Shown piece after piece: positions 18,469 to 27,011 of a stretch of DNA of 47,794 bases (its first letter is position 1; each line of letters starts with the position of its first letter). The notes under the pieces were generated by a model, which searched no databases, was not told where the DNA came from, and saw only the letters and a program-made list of their open reading frames with translations. Both the position numbers and the translations under genes were made by a program. The stretch covers positions 1 to 47,794 of the forward strand of contig NZ_JAHRIB010000035.1 in NCBI RefSeq assembly GCF_019090165.1, read 5' to 3'. This DNA comes from Streptomyces sp. BV286. Its GTDB lineage: Bacteria > Actinomycetota > Actinomycetes > Streptomycetales > Streptomycetaceae.

Positions 18469-19745
18469 GCGGGCTGCCCGCCGCGACGCGCGACTGGCTG
18501 ACGGGACCTGGACTCACCCGGCTCTGGCAGGGGGCACGCAAACGCCTGGAGAGCAACGGCGTACAGGCCACGGGTTCGCTCCGACTGACCGCGATGAACG
18601 CCCAGGAACGCAACGACCTGTCTCTCCTGCTGGGCAAACCCCTCACAGGTGCCGCCGTGACCATACAGCTCGACGTGCTCGACGCACGGCTACGCGCCTC
18701 GGCCGCCGGACTCGGCCTCAGACAGACCCTGGAGGGACTCGGCCCGCCACTCACCGACCGCCGTGCCGCCCGCGCGGACGTGGCGGCACGGCGGGAACAG
18801 GTGTGGTCGTCTCTTGCTTCGTCACTGGACGCCTCCCCACTCGCCGACCAGGAATGGCCCCGGCAGTGGTACGACCTGCTGCGCCGTTCCGGTGTTCCGA
18901 GAGGAGTGACGCCCGAAGCGGCGATATGGACACTCCAGCAGGCGGTCCAAGTCCTCACCGCTCTCCTCGGACCCGACGGACCTGAACGCAACGGCACGCG
19001 CGGTCGAGGAGAACTCGCCGCCATGACGACCGGCTCCGCGCACGGACTGGACGACGGCACCTGGCTCGCACGCCTCGTCCAACGCGGGGTCGCCCTCGCC
19101 CACGGCACCGAGTTCCCCGACGACGCGGCCGGTCGACGCGCTCTGTGGCGGCTGGTGTCCGTCACGCCGGATGAGGTCTCCAGCACGGTGCTGACGTACG
19201 GACTGCGCCCCGACGGCGAGGGCTGGCGGGAGCGTGCTCTGCGGGAGCGAGCCGACCATCACGCCGAAGTGCACGTCACACCACGCGACCTGCATGGCCT
19301 CCGGCTTCAGCTCCCCGCCGGAACGCTCATCCACATCTGTGAGAACCCGCGCGTGGTGGAAGCCGCGGCGGACGCGGCCTGCGTCCAGCCCTTGGTGTGC
19401 ACCTCCGGCAGCGCGGCCACCGTGGTCTTCACTCTTCTCGACGCCCTCGCCGCCACGGGTTGCCGCTTCGCGTACCACGGCGACTTCGACTGGCCGGGGA
19501 TCGCTCTGGCCAACCGGGTCATCCGCCGCTACGAAGCCCGGCCGTGGCGCATGGGCACCGCGGATTACGAGCACCTGGCCGCTCGCAGTCAGGCCGAGGG
19601 CATCCCTCAACTGGCCCTCGACGGCCAGCCGGTCGACGCGGACTGGGACCCGGATCTCGCCCCCGCCATGACCGCCCTCGGCGTCGCGCTCCATGAGGAG
19701 GCGACCCTCGACCTCCTGGTGGACGACCTGTCACGCCGGGCGTAG
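18465..19745 (+). CDS. jetD: Wadjet nuclease JetD (DUF3323/DUF2399, TIGR02679 family)
   Basis: Protein of 426 residues, the nuclease that cleaves DNA captured by JetABC. The N-terminal two-thirds corresponds to the DUF3323 arm. The C-terminal DUF2399 part is Toprim-like: Glu293 in ICENPRVVEA, and the metal-binding Asp340-x-Asp342 in YHGDFDWPG. All expected acidic residues are present. It is the last gene of the operon, starting within the jetC stop (ATGA), and its stop is only about 150 bases from the tRNA-derived attachment site, so the operon occupies the very end of the island. No clear intrinsic terminator follows it before the tRNA fragment. Confidence 0.9.
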   Translation: MSGLPAATRDWLTGPGLTRLWQGARKRLESNGVQATGSLRLTAMNAQERNDLSLLLGKPLTGAAVTIQLDVLDARLRASAAGLGLRQTLEGLGPPLTDRRAARADVAARREQVWSSLASSLDASPLADQEWPRQWYDLLRRSGVPRGVTPEAAIWTLQQAVQVLTALLGPDGPERNGTRGRGELAAMTTGSAHGLDDGTWLARLVQRGVALAHGTEFPDDAAGRRALWRLVSVTPDEVSSTVLTYGLRPDGEGWRERALRERADHHAEVHVTPRDLHGLRLQLPAGTLIHICENPRVVEAAADAACVQPLVCTSGSAATVVFTLLDALAATGCRFAYHGDFDWPGIALANRVIRRYEARPWRMGTADYEHLAARSQAEGIPQLALDGQPVDADWDPDLAPAMTALGVALHEEATLDLLVDDLSRRA

Positions 19746-19896
19746 GGACGCCGACGCCTCCGTGTCGGGTTCTGGGAGCCACCTGGGAGCCGACCCGCTC
19801 CCCAAGCCCCTTCCACACCACCCGAGACCGCCCCACCCCAACGCCCCGACCAGGCAAAACATCAAACCACCCGGTGTCGATCTTGGCGGAACCTCA

Positions 19897-19938
19897 TTCG
19901 GGACGAAGAGGTCGTGGGTTCAAATCCCGCCACCCCGA
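19897..19938 (+). other. 3' fragment of tRNA-Pro(CGG): putative attachment site (att) at island end
   Basis: These 42 bases match the 3' part of a proline tRNA from the anticodon loop onward: loop TTCGGGA (anticodon CGG), anticodon-stem 3' side CGAAG, variable loop, T arm GTGGG-TTCAAAT-CCCGC, acceptor 3' side CACCCCG and discriminator A. The 5' half is absent: the bases before the loop do not pair with CGAAG, and no CGGGGTG acceptor strand lies about 75 bases upstream. Such a fragment arises when a tyrosine-recombinase element integrates into the tRNA and restores the gene at its other end. The orientation places the element on the left. No CCA is encoded. Confidence 0.85.
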
Positions 19939-19950
19939 CAGCCAAAACAG

Positions 19951-19996
19951 CAGGTGAGGCACCTACGGATCTCCGTAGGTGCCTCACCTGTTTTCT
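19951..19996. terminator. Perfect hairpin terminator, probably the original tRNA-Pro terminator
   Basis: A 19-base arm starting CAGGTGAGGC (19951-19969) pairs perfectly with 19972-19990, followed by TTTTCT; AAAAC lies just left of it, so it could work both ways. It lies 12 bases after the tRNA fragment, where a native tRNA terminator would be. This supports the view that the sequence to the right is the original chromosome. It would also stop read-through from the jet operon. Confidence 0.88.
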
Positions 19997-20065
19997 GCGT
20001 GCTGGTGGGGGTCCGGGGCGGACGCAGCAGTGCGGGTGTCAGAGCCTGATGCAAGTGTGTCCGGC

Positions 20066-20392
20066 ATGGAGACACACGCTGCCCCTGACAACGAGGGTGA
20101 GGAGCACGCCGTCATCGCGCACTTCCGGCTTGCCCGTGACGGTTTCGGTGAGGTCGACCAGCGCGAGCGCGTCTTCAAGGCCGAGCGGGAGATGGAGGCA
20201 GCGGCCGCAAGAGCTGGTGTCGGGGAGGTCGACGGGAACGAATTCGGAGGAGGCGAAGCTGTCGTGTATGCCTACGGGCCCGATGCTGATGCGTTGTTCA
20301 GCGTCCTGAAGCCGACTCTGCGCAGTCTGCTGTTCCGTCCGGCACATGTCGTTCTCCGACGGGGCGACGGCGAGACACTCGTCGAGCTCTAG
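20066..20392 (+). CDS. Small conserved-looking hypothetical protein
   Basis: Protein of 108 residues, acidic in its first half and without signal peptide or membrane segment. It contains FGEVDQRERVFKAERE, a glycine-rich EFGGGEAVVYAYGPDADALF segment and a beta-like end (RPAHVVLRRG). The GGGEAVVYAYGPDADALF region looks like a ferredoxin-like or small alpha/beta fold, but I do not recognise the family. The ATG at 20066 is preferred because the protein-like part starts there; the frame is open upstream. It is the first gene on the chromosomal side of the attachment site. Confidence 0.6.
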   Translation: METHAAPDNEGEEHAVIAHFRLARDGFGEVDQRERVFKAEREMEAAAARAGVGEVDGNEFGGGEAVVYAYGPDADALFSVLKPTLRSLLFRPAHVVLRRGDGETLVEL

Positions 20393-20586
20393 CTGTCCGT
20401 GGGGCGTCGCCGAACGCACCACAGGCGCACGGTCCAGGACTCGCGCCGGACCGGACGATCGTCTTCGATCTCTGCCGAGAGTGTCCCGGTCACGAGGAGC
20501 CGTCACGGCTCCGCGTGCGCGCAGGGTCAGCGGGGTGGAGCATTGGGGTGTGGTGCTGCCGGGGGCGGTGATACCCGGGAGGTCCG

Positions 20587-21183
20587 ATGCGTCGTGCTGT
20601 TGGTTTCGTGCTCGCGGGGGTTCTGACCGCCGCCGTCAGCTGTTCCGGTGACAAGACGGTCACCACGGCGCCCGACAGTTCCCGGGCGACCAGTGCTCCG
20701 GCCGAGGCGGCTTCTTCCTCCGAAGCAGCCAGCCCCAGCCCCACACCCACTCGCTCCTCCGCGGCAGCCGTGGGGGAGACCTTGAATCTGACCGGCAACG
20801 AGAGCGGTGAGGCTCTCGCCGTCACCGTGGTGAAAGTCGTCGATCCCGCTCCCGCCGAGAACGAGTACTCCACTCCGGCCGCGGGGAAGAGGTTCGTCGC
20901 TGTTCAGTTCCGGTTGGAGAACACTGGCAGCGAGGTCTACTCCGACGCGCCCAGCAATGGAGCCCGGCTCGTGGACACCGAAGGGCAGCAGTTCGAGGCC
21001 ACCTACCAAGGCACCTCCGCCGGCCCCGGCTTTCCCGGCAGCGTCACCATCGCGCCCGGCGACACCGGACTGGGCTTCATCGCCTTCGAAGTTCCCACCA
21101 ACTCCGCCACGAGCAAAGTGCAGTTCACGATGAACAGTGGATTCTCCGCGAACACCGGGCAGTGGGACATTCCGGCAGCGTAA
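20587..21183 (+). CDS. Secreted lipoprotein with DUF4352-like domain
   Basis: Protein of 198 residues, predicted to be exported and lipid-anchored. A short positively charged N-terminus and hydrophobic stretch end at Cys19 (AAVSC, an acceptable lipobox). A Ser/Ala/Pro/Thr linker (about 25-62) leads to an immunoglobulin-like beta domain of the DUF4352 type (TLNLTG, FVAVQFRLENTGSEVY, then IAPGDTGLGFIAFEVP). Such domains are common in Gram-positive exported proteins and often bind partners rather than catalyse. The start is supported by GGGAGG four bases before the ATG. The gene stands alone, with about 190 bases upstream. Confidence 0.8.
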   Translation: MRRAVGFVLAGVLTAAVSCSGDKTVTTAPDSSRATSAPAEAASSSEAASPSPTPTRSSAAAVGETLNLTGNESGEALAVTVVKVVDPAPAENEYSTPAAGKRFVAVQFRLENTGSEVYSDAPSNGARLVDTEGQQFEATYQGTSAGPGFPGSVTIAPGDTGLGFIAFEVPTNSATSKVQFTMNSGFSANTGQWDIPAA

Positions 21184-21258
21184 ATACCGCCCAGACCGTT
21201 GGCTTGTCGGCTCGCGGGCTGTTGATCCTCCTCGTCGGCTGAGTCGGCGCGTTGCATT

Positions 21259-22284
21259 TCAGAGGGAGACCGCGACCCCGTTGAACGTCGTTTCCGGGGT
21301 CTGAGGGCTCGTGAAGCGGGCGTTGACCAGGTACAGGCGGTTGCCGAAGCGGGCCGCTGTCGTGGGGACGTCGAAGCGGGGGTCCGTGATCGTGCCGGTG
21401 AGGGTCGCCGTCGTGGACCCTGCGTTCAGGTGGAACACGCTGATGAGGTTCAGGCGGTTCTGGACCACGTACAACGTGCGGCCGACGCGGTAGAGGCCGT
21501 CGCCGTTGACGACGTCGGTCGCGCCGACCAGGGTGATCCTGGTGGCGTGGCCCGTCCTGAGGTTCACCTTGTAGAGCTCGCCCGGGGAGCTCTTGACCAC
21601 GATCAGGGCGCGGCCGTCGGGGGTGCCGACGATGCCGTTGGCGTTGTTCACGTTGGGGGTCTGGACCCAGTCGCCGGTCAGGGGCAGGGTTCGTACGGCC
21701 CCGGCCCCGGCTTCAGTTCCGGCCCCGGCCCCGGCTACGGCTCCGGCTCGTGATCGGGGCCGGGAAGCGGCTCGGCCTCGCGGGATCGCGTAGAGCGCGG
21801 CGGCGCGTGAGTCCGTGAACCAGGCCCGGTCGCCGAGAAGCGTCACGTCGTTGATGAAGTGGCCGGTTGCTTCCGTCAGTTGGTGTGTTGCGACCACTTC
21901 GCCCGTGCGGGAGTCATGGGTACGAGCCACACCCGTGTTGCCTGCCACGTACAACAGGCCGTCGTGGTCGAGCTTGAGGCCCACGGCCAGCAGGCCGGTG
22001 CCGCCCGCGAAGAGGATCCTGCCCTCGCCCGTACGCAGGTCGGTGCGGTACAGGGCGCCGTTGGCCCGCGAGCCCATGTACGCGTACGGCTTTCCGCCGA
22101 TGGCTATGCCCTCGGGGAGGAAGCCGTCGGGGAGCGGGAACTCCGTCGGCCACGGGGCGGGGGAAGTGGGGGTCGTGGTGGCTGCGTTCGCCGTCCCGGC
22201 GGCGCCGGTCGCCGCCGCCAGCGCGGTCAGGGCCGCGCCGCCCAGGAGTGCGCGCCTGGAGGGGGTGGGGTGGTTGCGGATCAT
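21259..22284 (-). CDS. Tat-exported SMP-30/gluconolactonase-like beta-propeller protein
   Basis: Protein of 341 residues. The N-terminus SRRALLGGAALTAL is a twin-arginine signal, with a likely cleavage after ANA near residue 34, so it is exported folded. The mature part has repeated beta-propeller blades (DGLLYVAGNTGVARTHD, INDVTLLGDRAWFTDS, NANGIVGTPDGRALIVV, VVNGDGLYRVGRTLYVV) as in SMP-30/gluconolactonase or superoxide-dismutase-like propellers. The ATG at 22284 has GGAGG 8-9 bases upstream. An Arg/Ala/Gly-rich low-complexity insert (about residues 165-191) is encoded by a short GC repeat near 21700-21780. Substrate unknown. The 265 bases upstream, before the next gene stop, show no further feature. 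Confidence 0.75.
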   Translation of the reverse strand: MIRNHPTPSRRALLGGAALTALAAATGAAGTANAATTTPTSPAPWPTEFPLPDGFLPEGIAIGGKPYAYMGSRANGALYRTDLRTGEGRILFAGGTGLLAVGLKLDHDGLLYVAGNTGVARTHDSRTGEVVATHQLTEATGHFINDVTLLGDRAWFTDSRAAALYAIPRGRAASRPRSRAGAVAGAGAGTEAGAGAVRTLPLTGDWVQTPNVNNANGIVGTPDGRALIVVKSSPGELYKVNLRTGHATRITLVGATDVVNGDGLYRVGRTLYVVQNRLNLISVFHLNAGSTTATLTGTITDPRFDVPTTAARFGNRLYLVNARFTSPQTPETTFNGVAVSL

Positions 22285-22549
22285 GGTTCCGGGCCTCCGT
22301 GCGTGTGGGGTGGAGGGTGCGTGGGTGAGGGGGTGAGGGGGGTTGGTTGCTGGGGCGCCGCTTGGCTTGTGGGGCCGCCGATTCGTGCCAGGGACTGGGC
22401 CGGTGGGCCTCAACTCTGTTGGTGGATCCGTTGGTTCACGGCAGTCGCTCGCTTCATCCTGGCCCAACCCCGGCCCTTCTCCCCCGCGTGTGCCCGGTAT
22501 CGACAGAGGATCGACAGGTTGGCCGGCGCGTTCCGTCGTGGGCCGCCGC

Positions 22550-23455
22550 TCAGCCGTTCCAGCTCTCGTCGTACGGGTCCCGGGGTGCCGCGACCGGCTT
22601 CGCGGCGGTGACGTCGAGGAACGGGATGATGCCGTTGTTCACCGGGTCCTTGGTCCGCTTCGCGGTGTAGGTGCCGGTGACCTCCAGCCACGTGTCCGGT
22701 TGCAGGACGGGAGGCGTCCGGCCGGTCAGGCCTATCTTCACCGGCACGGCGTCGGCGGCGCAGCAACTGAGCGCCATACGCACCAGGTAGGGGGTGCCGT
22801 CGCGGCCCACGGCCACGAAGCCGGCGGTCTTGATGCGGCGGTCGTCGAGCGAGCGGCCGTGGTCGTAGGCCGCGCGGCCCGCGTAGTCGACGAGGCTCAG
22901 GCGGACGGTGTCCCCCGGGGGGAGGTCGGCGAAGCCCCACGGTTGTTCCTGAAGGGCGGTGCCCGCGCGCAGGGCGCTGTACGAACCGAGAGCGGGCGGG
23001 GAGACGAGGATCAGGGCGAGGAGCGGGAGGACCAGCAGCCAGGCGATACGAGGCTCGCGGTGGGGGTGAGGGTCAGGGGTGAGGTGGGGCTCCGCGTTCC
23101 TCTCCGCGTGGGCGTGCTCGACTTCCCTGTCTCGGCGGAGGGCGGGGGCGGAGTCGCGGTCGGGGTCGCCGTCGCCCTCGCGGCCCTCGCGGCCCTCGTC
23201 GTTGCCGGCAGCGGTGCCCGGGGCCGGAGCAGGAGTCCGGGCAGCGCTCGTGTCGGCGTGGGGCGGGCGGGTGCGTGCGTCCTTGCGTTCGTACCAGACC
23301 GTCGCAACCGCCGTGGCGATCAGGACGGCCCCCGCCGCCAGCAGCAACGGCTGCAACCCCGCCTTCACGTACCGCAGATAGAGGTCGGTGAGGCCCGCGT
23401 GCAGGATCGCTCCGCCGGTGAGGAGGAGCACGGCTGCCTGTGCCTGGCGGTTCAC
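22550..23455 (-). CDS. TIGR03943-family membrane protein, permease partner (YcgQ-like)
   Basis: Protein of 301 residues with two N-terminal membrane segments (about 5-25 and 33-52), a long charged linker rich in Asp, Glu, Arg and His (55-130), a third membrane segment (about 137-157) and an extracellular C-terminal domain. That domain contains ALSCCAADAVPV and PDTWLEVTGTY, which are typical of the TIGR03943 family. Members are found beside DUF318 permeases, as here. The GTG start at 23455 overlaps the permease stop (GTGA), so the two are coupled and probably form one membrane complex. Substrate is unknown; the His/Asp-rich linker and paired Cys would suit a metal. Confidence 0.8.
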   Translation of the reverse strand: MNRQAQAAVLLLTGGAILHAGLTDLYLRYVKAGLQPLLLAAGAVLIATAVATVWYERKDARTRPPHADTSAARTPAPAPGTAAGNDEGREGREGDGDPDRDSAPALRRDREVEHAHAERNAEPHLTPDPHPHREPRIAWLLVLPLLALILVSPPALGSYSALRAGTALQEQPWGFADLPPGDTVRLSLVDYAGRAAYDHGRSLDDRRIKTAGFVAVGRDGTPYLVRMALSCCAADAVPVKIGLTGRTPPVLQPDTWLEVTGTYTAKRTKDPVNNGIIPFLDVTAAKPVAAPRDPYDESWNG

Positions 23456-24462
23456 AGGAGCACCGCCCCTACCAGTGACGACACCAGGACGGCCAGCGTG
23501 AACGTGGCGGGCGCGAAGCGCAGGGCGAACTCGCGGCCGAACGTGGCGGTCTGCATGGCGAAGAGCTTCAGGTCGATCATCGGGCCGACGACCAGGAAGG
23601 TCAGCCGGGCCGTGAGCGAGAACTGGGTGAGGGACGCGGCCACGAACGCGTCCGCCTCGGAGCAGATGGAGAGGAGTACGGCCAGAACGGCCAGGGCGAG
23701 GATCGACACCACCATGTTGTCGGCGGCGAGGCTGAGCCAGGCCGCCGGGACCACCGCCTTGAGCGTGGCGGCGGCCATCGCGCCGACGACCAGGAACCCT
23801 CCCGCGTGCATCACGTCGTGCCGTACGGATCCCCAGAACGCCGCCCCTCTGCCGAGGCCCTCGGAGGAGGGGCGGGCCGGTGGGCGCAACCAGTCGGCAC
23901 GGCCCAGCCGCTGCCAGAGCCAGCCCATCGCGCAGGCCACCAGCAGGCTCGCCACGAAACGGGCCAGGACCATCCGCGGCTCGCCCGGGAACGCGACGGC
24001 GGTCGCGGTCAGCACGATCGGGTTGATCGCCGGGGCCGACAGCAGGAACGCCAGCGCCGCCGCGGGCGTGACCCCCCGGCGCACCAGCGCTCCGGCCACC
24101 GGCACGGACGCGCACTCGCACCCGGGCAGCACCGCCCCTGCCATGCCTGCGACCGGTACCGCGAGAGCGGGCCGGGCCGGCAGCGCGCGGGCGAAGAACG
24201 ACGGCGGGACGAACACCGCGATGACCGCCGACAGCAGCACACCGAGCACGAGGAAGGGCAGCGCCTGCACGATCACCGCGACGAACACGGTCATCCAGCT
24301 CTGCATCACGGGCGCCGACAGCGCTCCGCGGATCGGGCCCTGCAGCACGACTCCCGCGAGGAGCAGCATGGTCAGGACGAGAGGCGAGTTGAACTGCCAG
24401 CCCTGCCGCTCGTCCGTCCCGCGGTCCTCAACCTTGGGCGGCGCTGTGTTGGTTGTGGTCAC
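23452..24462 (-). CDS. DUF318 (UPF0718/ArsP-like) permease
   Basis: Protein of 336 residues with about eight membrane segments. Family motifs are clear: LPGCECASVPVAGALVRRG with two Cys, FLLSAPAINPIVLTATA, and ICSEADAFVAASL near the second half. Some members of this family export arsenicals, but the function of this branch with a TIGR03943 partner is not established. The GTG at 24462 has GGAGGT about 10 bases upstream. It is the first gene of the two-gene operon; the 174 bases to the divergent RCK gene must hold both promoters. Confidence 0.82.
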   Translation of the reverse strand: MTTTNTAPPKVEDRGTDERQGWQFNSPLVLTMLLLAGVVLQGPIRGALSAPVMQSWMTVFVAVIVQALPFLVLGVLLSAVIAVFVPPSFFARALPARPALAVPVAGMAGAVLPGCECASVPVAGALVRRGVTPAAALAFLLSAPAINPIVLTATAVAFPGEPRMVLARFVASLLVACAMGWLWQRLGRADWLRPPARPSSEGLGRGAAFWGSVRHDVMHAGGFLVVGAMAAATLKAVVPAAWLSLAADNMVVSILALAVLAVLLSICSEADAFVAASLTQFSLTARLTFLVVGPMIDLKLFAMQTATFGREFALRFAPATFTLAVLVSSLVGAVLL

Positions 24463-24636
24463 GGGAGAGGTACCTCCGGTAGGGGAGGGCTTCGTCGGTG
24501 GATCGCCCTCCACCTTCAGTACGCCCGTTCGGGCACAGCTTCTCATCCCGGCTTCCGGCCGGGATCGGGCGTCGGCTCCGCCGCGGCAGGCCTGTGTGCA
24601 ACCGTCCGTGCTCGTGCGGCACTCTGTGATGTTGTG

Positions 24637-26823
24637 GTGAGCCTTCCGGATCAGAGCGGGTCGGACGATCGTGCCGCGCACATGGTGGTGTGCGGAGACG
24701 ATGCCCTGGCGCACCGGCTGGCGGCCGAGCTGCGCGGTGTCTACGGGGAGCGGGTCACGCTGGTCGTGCCGTCCGGCGAGCGGACCGAGCGGCCACCGGT
24801 CGTCGGCCGGGCGCGTGCCTCGACGCTGCTCGACCGCGTGTCGGCGGCGATGACCCGGGCCGCGGGCAACGGCGTCAGCGGGGCCGGAAGCGGAAGTGCC
24901 GTCGGCAGCGGAGGCGCAGCCGGCAGTGGAGGCGCAGCCGGGAGCGGAGGCGGCGGGACCAGCGGCGGAAGCAGCGGCAGTCGCGGGAGCAGCGGGAGCG
25001 GCAGCGGAGGTGACGGCGCGTCCGGTCGTCGCGGCGGTGGTTCCGAAGGGCCGCGCCCCGCGCGCGTGCTGGAGGCCGCGGTCCTGACCGAGGCCGTGCT
25101 CGCCGAGGCCGGTGTGGAGCACGCCGCCGCGCTGGCACTCGTCCATGACGACGACGAGACGAACATCCGCGCCGCTCTGATGGCGCGCCGGCTCAACCCG
25201 CGTCTGCGCCTGGTCGTCCGGCTCTACAACCGCCGTCTCGGCCAGCACATCGAGGCCCTGCTCGATCAGGCGTCCGCCCTGGCCATGGCGGGAGTCGGGG
25301 AGTCCGCGGACTCGCCCGTACCCGGCCTCCTGGACGCCTCCACGACCGTGCTCTCCGACGCGGACACCGCCGCGCCCGCACTGGCGGCCACCGCGGTGGC
25401 CGGTACCAGCAAGGTCGTGCAGACCGACGGGCTGATGCTGCGGGCCGTGGAACGCCGGCCGCCGGGGCCCGGAGAGGTCGCCGACCCCGGGCTGTGCACG
25501 CTGGCCCTGCTCTCGGCCACGACCAACGACCCGGCCGGGGCGGACGGTTCGGAGAGCAGCGGCGAGCACGGGCCGCGGCTGCTGCCCGACGAGGCGTCCG
25601 TGGCCGCCGCGACCGGGCGCGGCACCATCGTCCTGGAGACCGTGTCGTACTCCGGTCCCCCGCTCCCGCCGGGCCGCAGCGTGCTGCCCATCGGCAGGCT
25701 GTTCTCCCGGCGGCTGCGCTGGTCCTTCGCCGGTCTGGTGGCCTGTGTGGTCGCGCTCGCGGTCGCGTCCATGGCCGTCACGGGCGCCCATCCGCTGCAC
25801 GCCACCTACCTGACCCTCCTCGATCTCTTCGCGATCAACGATCCCGCGCTCGGCGACCCCCTCGGCCGGCAGATCCTGCAGCTCCTCTCCGGTCTCGTCG
25901 GGCTGCTGCTGCTTCCGGTGCTCCTCGCGGCCGTCCTGGAGGGCCTCGGTACGTTCCGCAGCGGGTCGGCGCTGCGGAAACCGCCCCGGGGGCTCTCCGG
26001 TCACGTCGTACTCCTCGGCGTCGGCAAGATCGGTACGCGGGTCCTCGCGCGCCTTCGTGAACTCGACATCCCCGTGGTGTGCGTCGAGGCGGACCCCGAA
26101 GCGCGCGGGCTCGCACTGGCGCGTCGGCTGCGGGTGCCCGTCGTGCTCGGCGATGTCACCCAGGAGGGCGTCCTGGAAGCCGCCAAGATCCATCGGGCGC
26201 ACGCTCTGCTGGCTCTGACCAGCGCCGACACCACCAACCTCGAAGCCGCCCTGTACGCGCGGTCGGTGCGCCCGGATCTGCGCGTCGTCCTGCGGCTGTA
26301 CGACGACGACTTCGCCACGGCCGTCTACCGCACCCTGCGCGCCACGCACCCGCACGCGCTCACCCGCAGCCGGAGCGTCTCCCACCTGGCCGCGCCCGCG
26401 TTCGCCGGGGCGATGATGGGCCGCCAGATCCTGGGGGCGATCCCCGTGGAACGCCGGGTCCTGCTCTTCGCGGCCCTGGATGTCTCGGGGCATCCGCAGC
26501 TGGAGGGCCGTACCGTCGCCGAGGCGTTCCGTGCCGGGTCGTGGCGGGTGCTGGCCCTGGACACGGCCGCTCCGGCGGGCCGCCGCACCCGTCAGCAGCC
26601 CGTCCCGGCGCCGCCCGCGCCGGACCGTACCGCGCCACCGGCCCCACCGGCCCCACCGGCCCCAGGCCGCGACGCCTCCGTCCCGGAACGGCCGTCCGGC
26701 CTGGTCTGGGACCTGCCGCCCACCTACGTGCTCGGGTCCGGGGACCGCGTCGTCATCGCCGCCACCCGACGGGGCCTCGCCGAACTGCTGGGCCGGCGCC
26801 CCCGGGAACGCACGGGCCCGTAG
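24637..26823 (+). CDS. Double-RCK (TrkA-N) membrane protein, putative ion channel/transport regulator
   Basis: Protein of 728 residues with an unusual order. The first Rossmann/TrkA-N domain (residues 15-250, VVCGDDALAHRLAAEL then ALALVHDDDETNIRAALMARRLNP) is split by a Gly/Ser-rich insert at about 83-130. Two membrane segments follow (about 362-384 and 414-435), then a second complete TrkA-N domain starting with VVLLGVGKIGTRV near 460 and ending with an RCK-C-like region. Between the membrane segments, where K+ channels carry TVGYGD, there is only LFAINDPALGD. The start is uncertain: the GTG at 24637 lacks a ribosome binding site and may be leaderless; an ATG at 24682 is possible. The Pro/Ala-rich tail before the last beta-strands is also low complexity. 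Confidence 0.75.
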   Translation: MSLPDQSGSDDRAAHMVVCGDDALAHRLAAELRGVYGERVTLVVPSGERTERPPVVGRARASTLLDRVSAAMTRAAGNGVSGAGSGSAVGSGGAAGSGGAAGSGGGGTSGGSSGSRGSSGSGSGGDGASGRRGGGSEGPRPARVLEAAVLTEAVLAEAGVEHAAALALVHDDDETNIRAALMARRLNPRLRLVVRLYNRRLGQHIEALLDQASALAMAGVGESADSPVPGLLDASTTVLSDADTAAPALAATAVAGTSKVVQTDGLMLRAVERRPPGPGEVADPGLCTLALLSATTNDPAGADGSESSGEHGPRLLPDEASVAAATGRGTIVLETVSYSGPPLPPGRSVLPIGRLFSRRLRWSFAGLVACVVALAVASMAVTGAHPLHATYLTLLDLFAINDPALGDPLGRQILQLLSGLVGLLLLPVLLAAVLEGLGTFRSGSALRKPPRGLSGHVVLLGVGKIGTRVLARLRELDIPVVCVEADPEARGLALARRLRVPVVLGDVTQEGVLEAAKIHRAHALLALTSADTTNLEAALYARSVRPDLRVVLRLYDDDFATAVYRTLRATHPHALTRSRSVSHLAAPAFAGAMMGRQILGAIPVERRVLLFAALDVSGHPQLEGRTVAEAFRAGSWRVLALDTAAPAGRRTRQQPVPAPPAPDRTAPPAPPAPPAPGRDASVPERPSGLVWDLPPTYVLGSGDRVVIAATRRGLAELLGRRPRERTGP
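24886..25016 (+). repeat. Degenerate in-frame repeat coding a Gly/Ser/Ala linker
   Basis: Short repeats of the form GGCAGTGGAGGCGCAGCC, imperfect and tapering off to the right, encode a run of Gly, Ser and Ala inside the first Rossmann domain of the RCK protein. Repeat number probably varies between strains. Confidence 0.7.
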
Positions 26824-26853
26824 CCGTCGATGGCCTGCCGTGCGGTGCTGAGC

Positions 26854-26878
26854 GGCTGGTGGCTGGTGGCTGGTGGCT
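26854..26878. repeat. Tandem heptamer GGCTGGT, 3.6 copies
   Basis: Three complete GGCTGGT units plus four bases lie in the 188-base gap after the RCK gene. No coding or hairpin role is apparent; likely replication slippage. Confidence 0.8.
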
Positions 26879-27011
26879 CGGCACCTGACGACCGGTTCTG
26901 AGCTGCGCGGATCCGGATTCGGCACTTCCACGGCGGCCTTCGCCCGGAGAGTTTTCCACAGGCTGGGGACCCCGGCGGTGGAATGTCGTCCGGTGCGTGC
27001 AGTATGGGGCC

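Noticed and set aside
19822..19940. Intact tRNA-Pro gene
   Set aside because: The anticodon-stem 5' side, D arm and 5' acceptor strand are missing; only the 3' part is present.
24886..25016. Frameshift or misassembly in the RCK gene at the Gly/Ser repeat
   Set aside because: The same frame continues with convincing Rossmann sequence on both sides, so the repeat is an in-frame linker.
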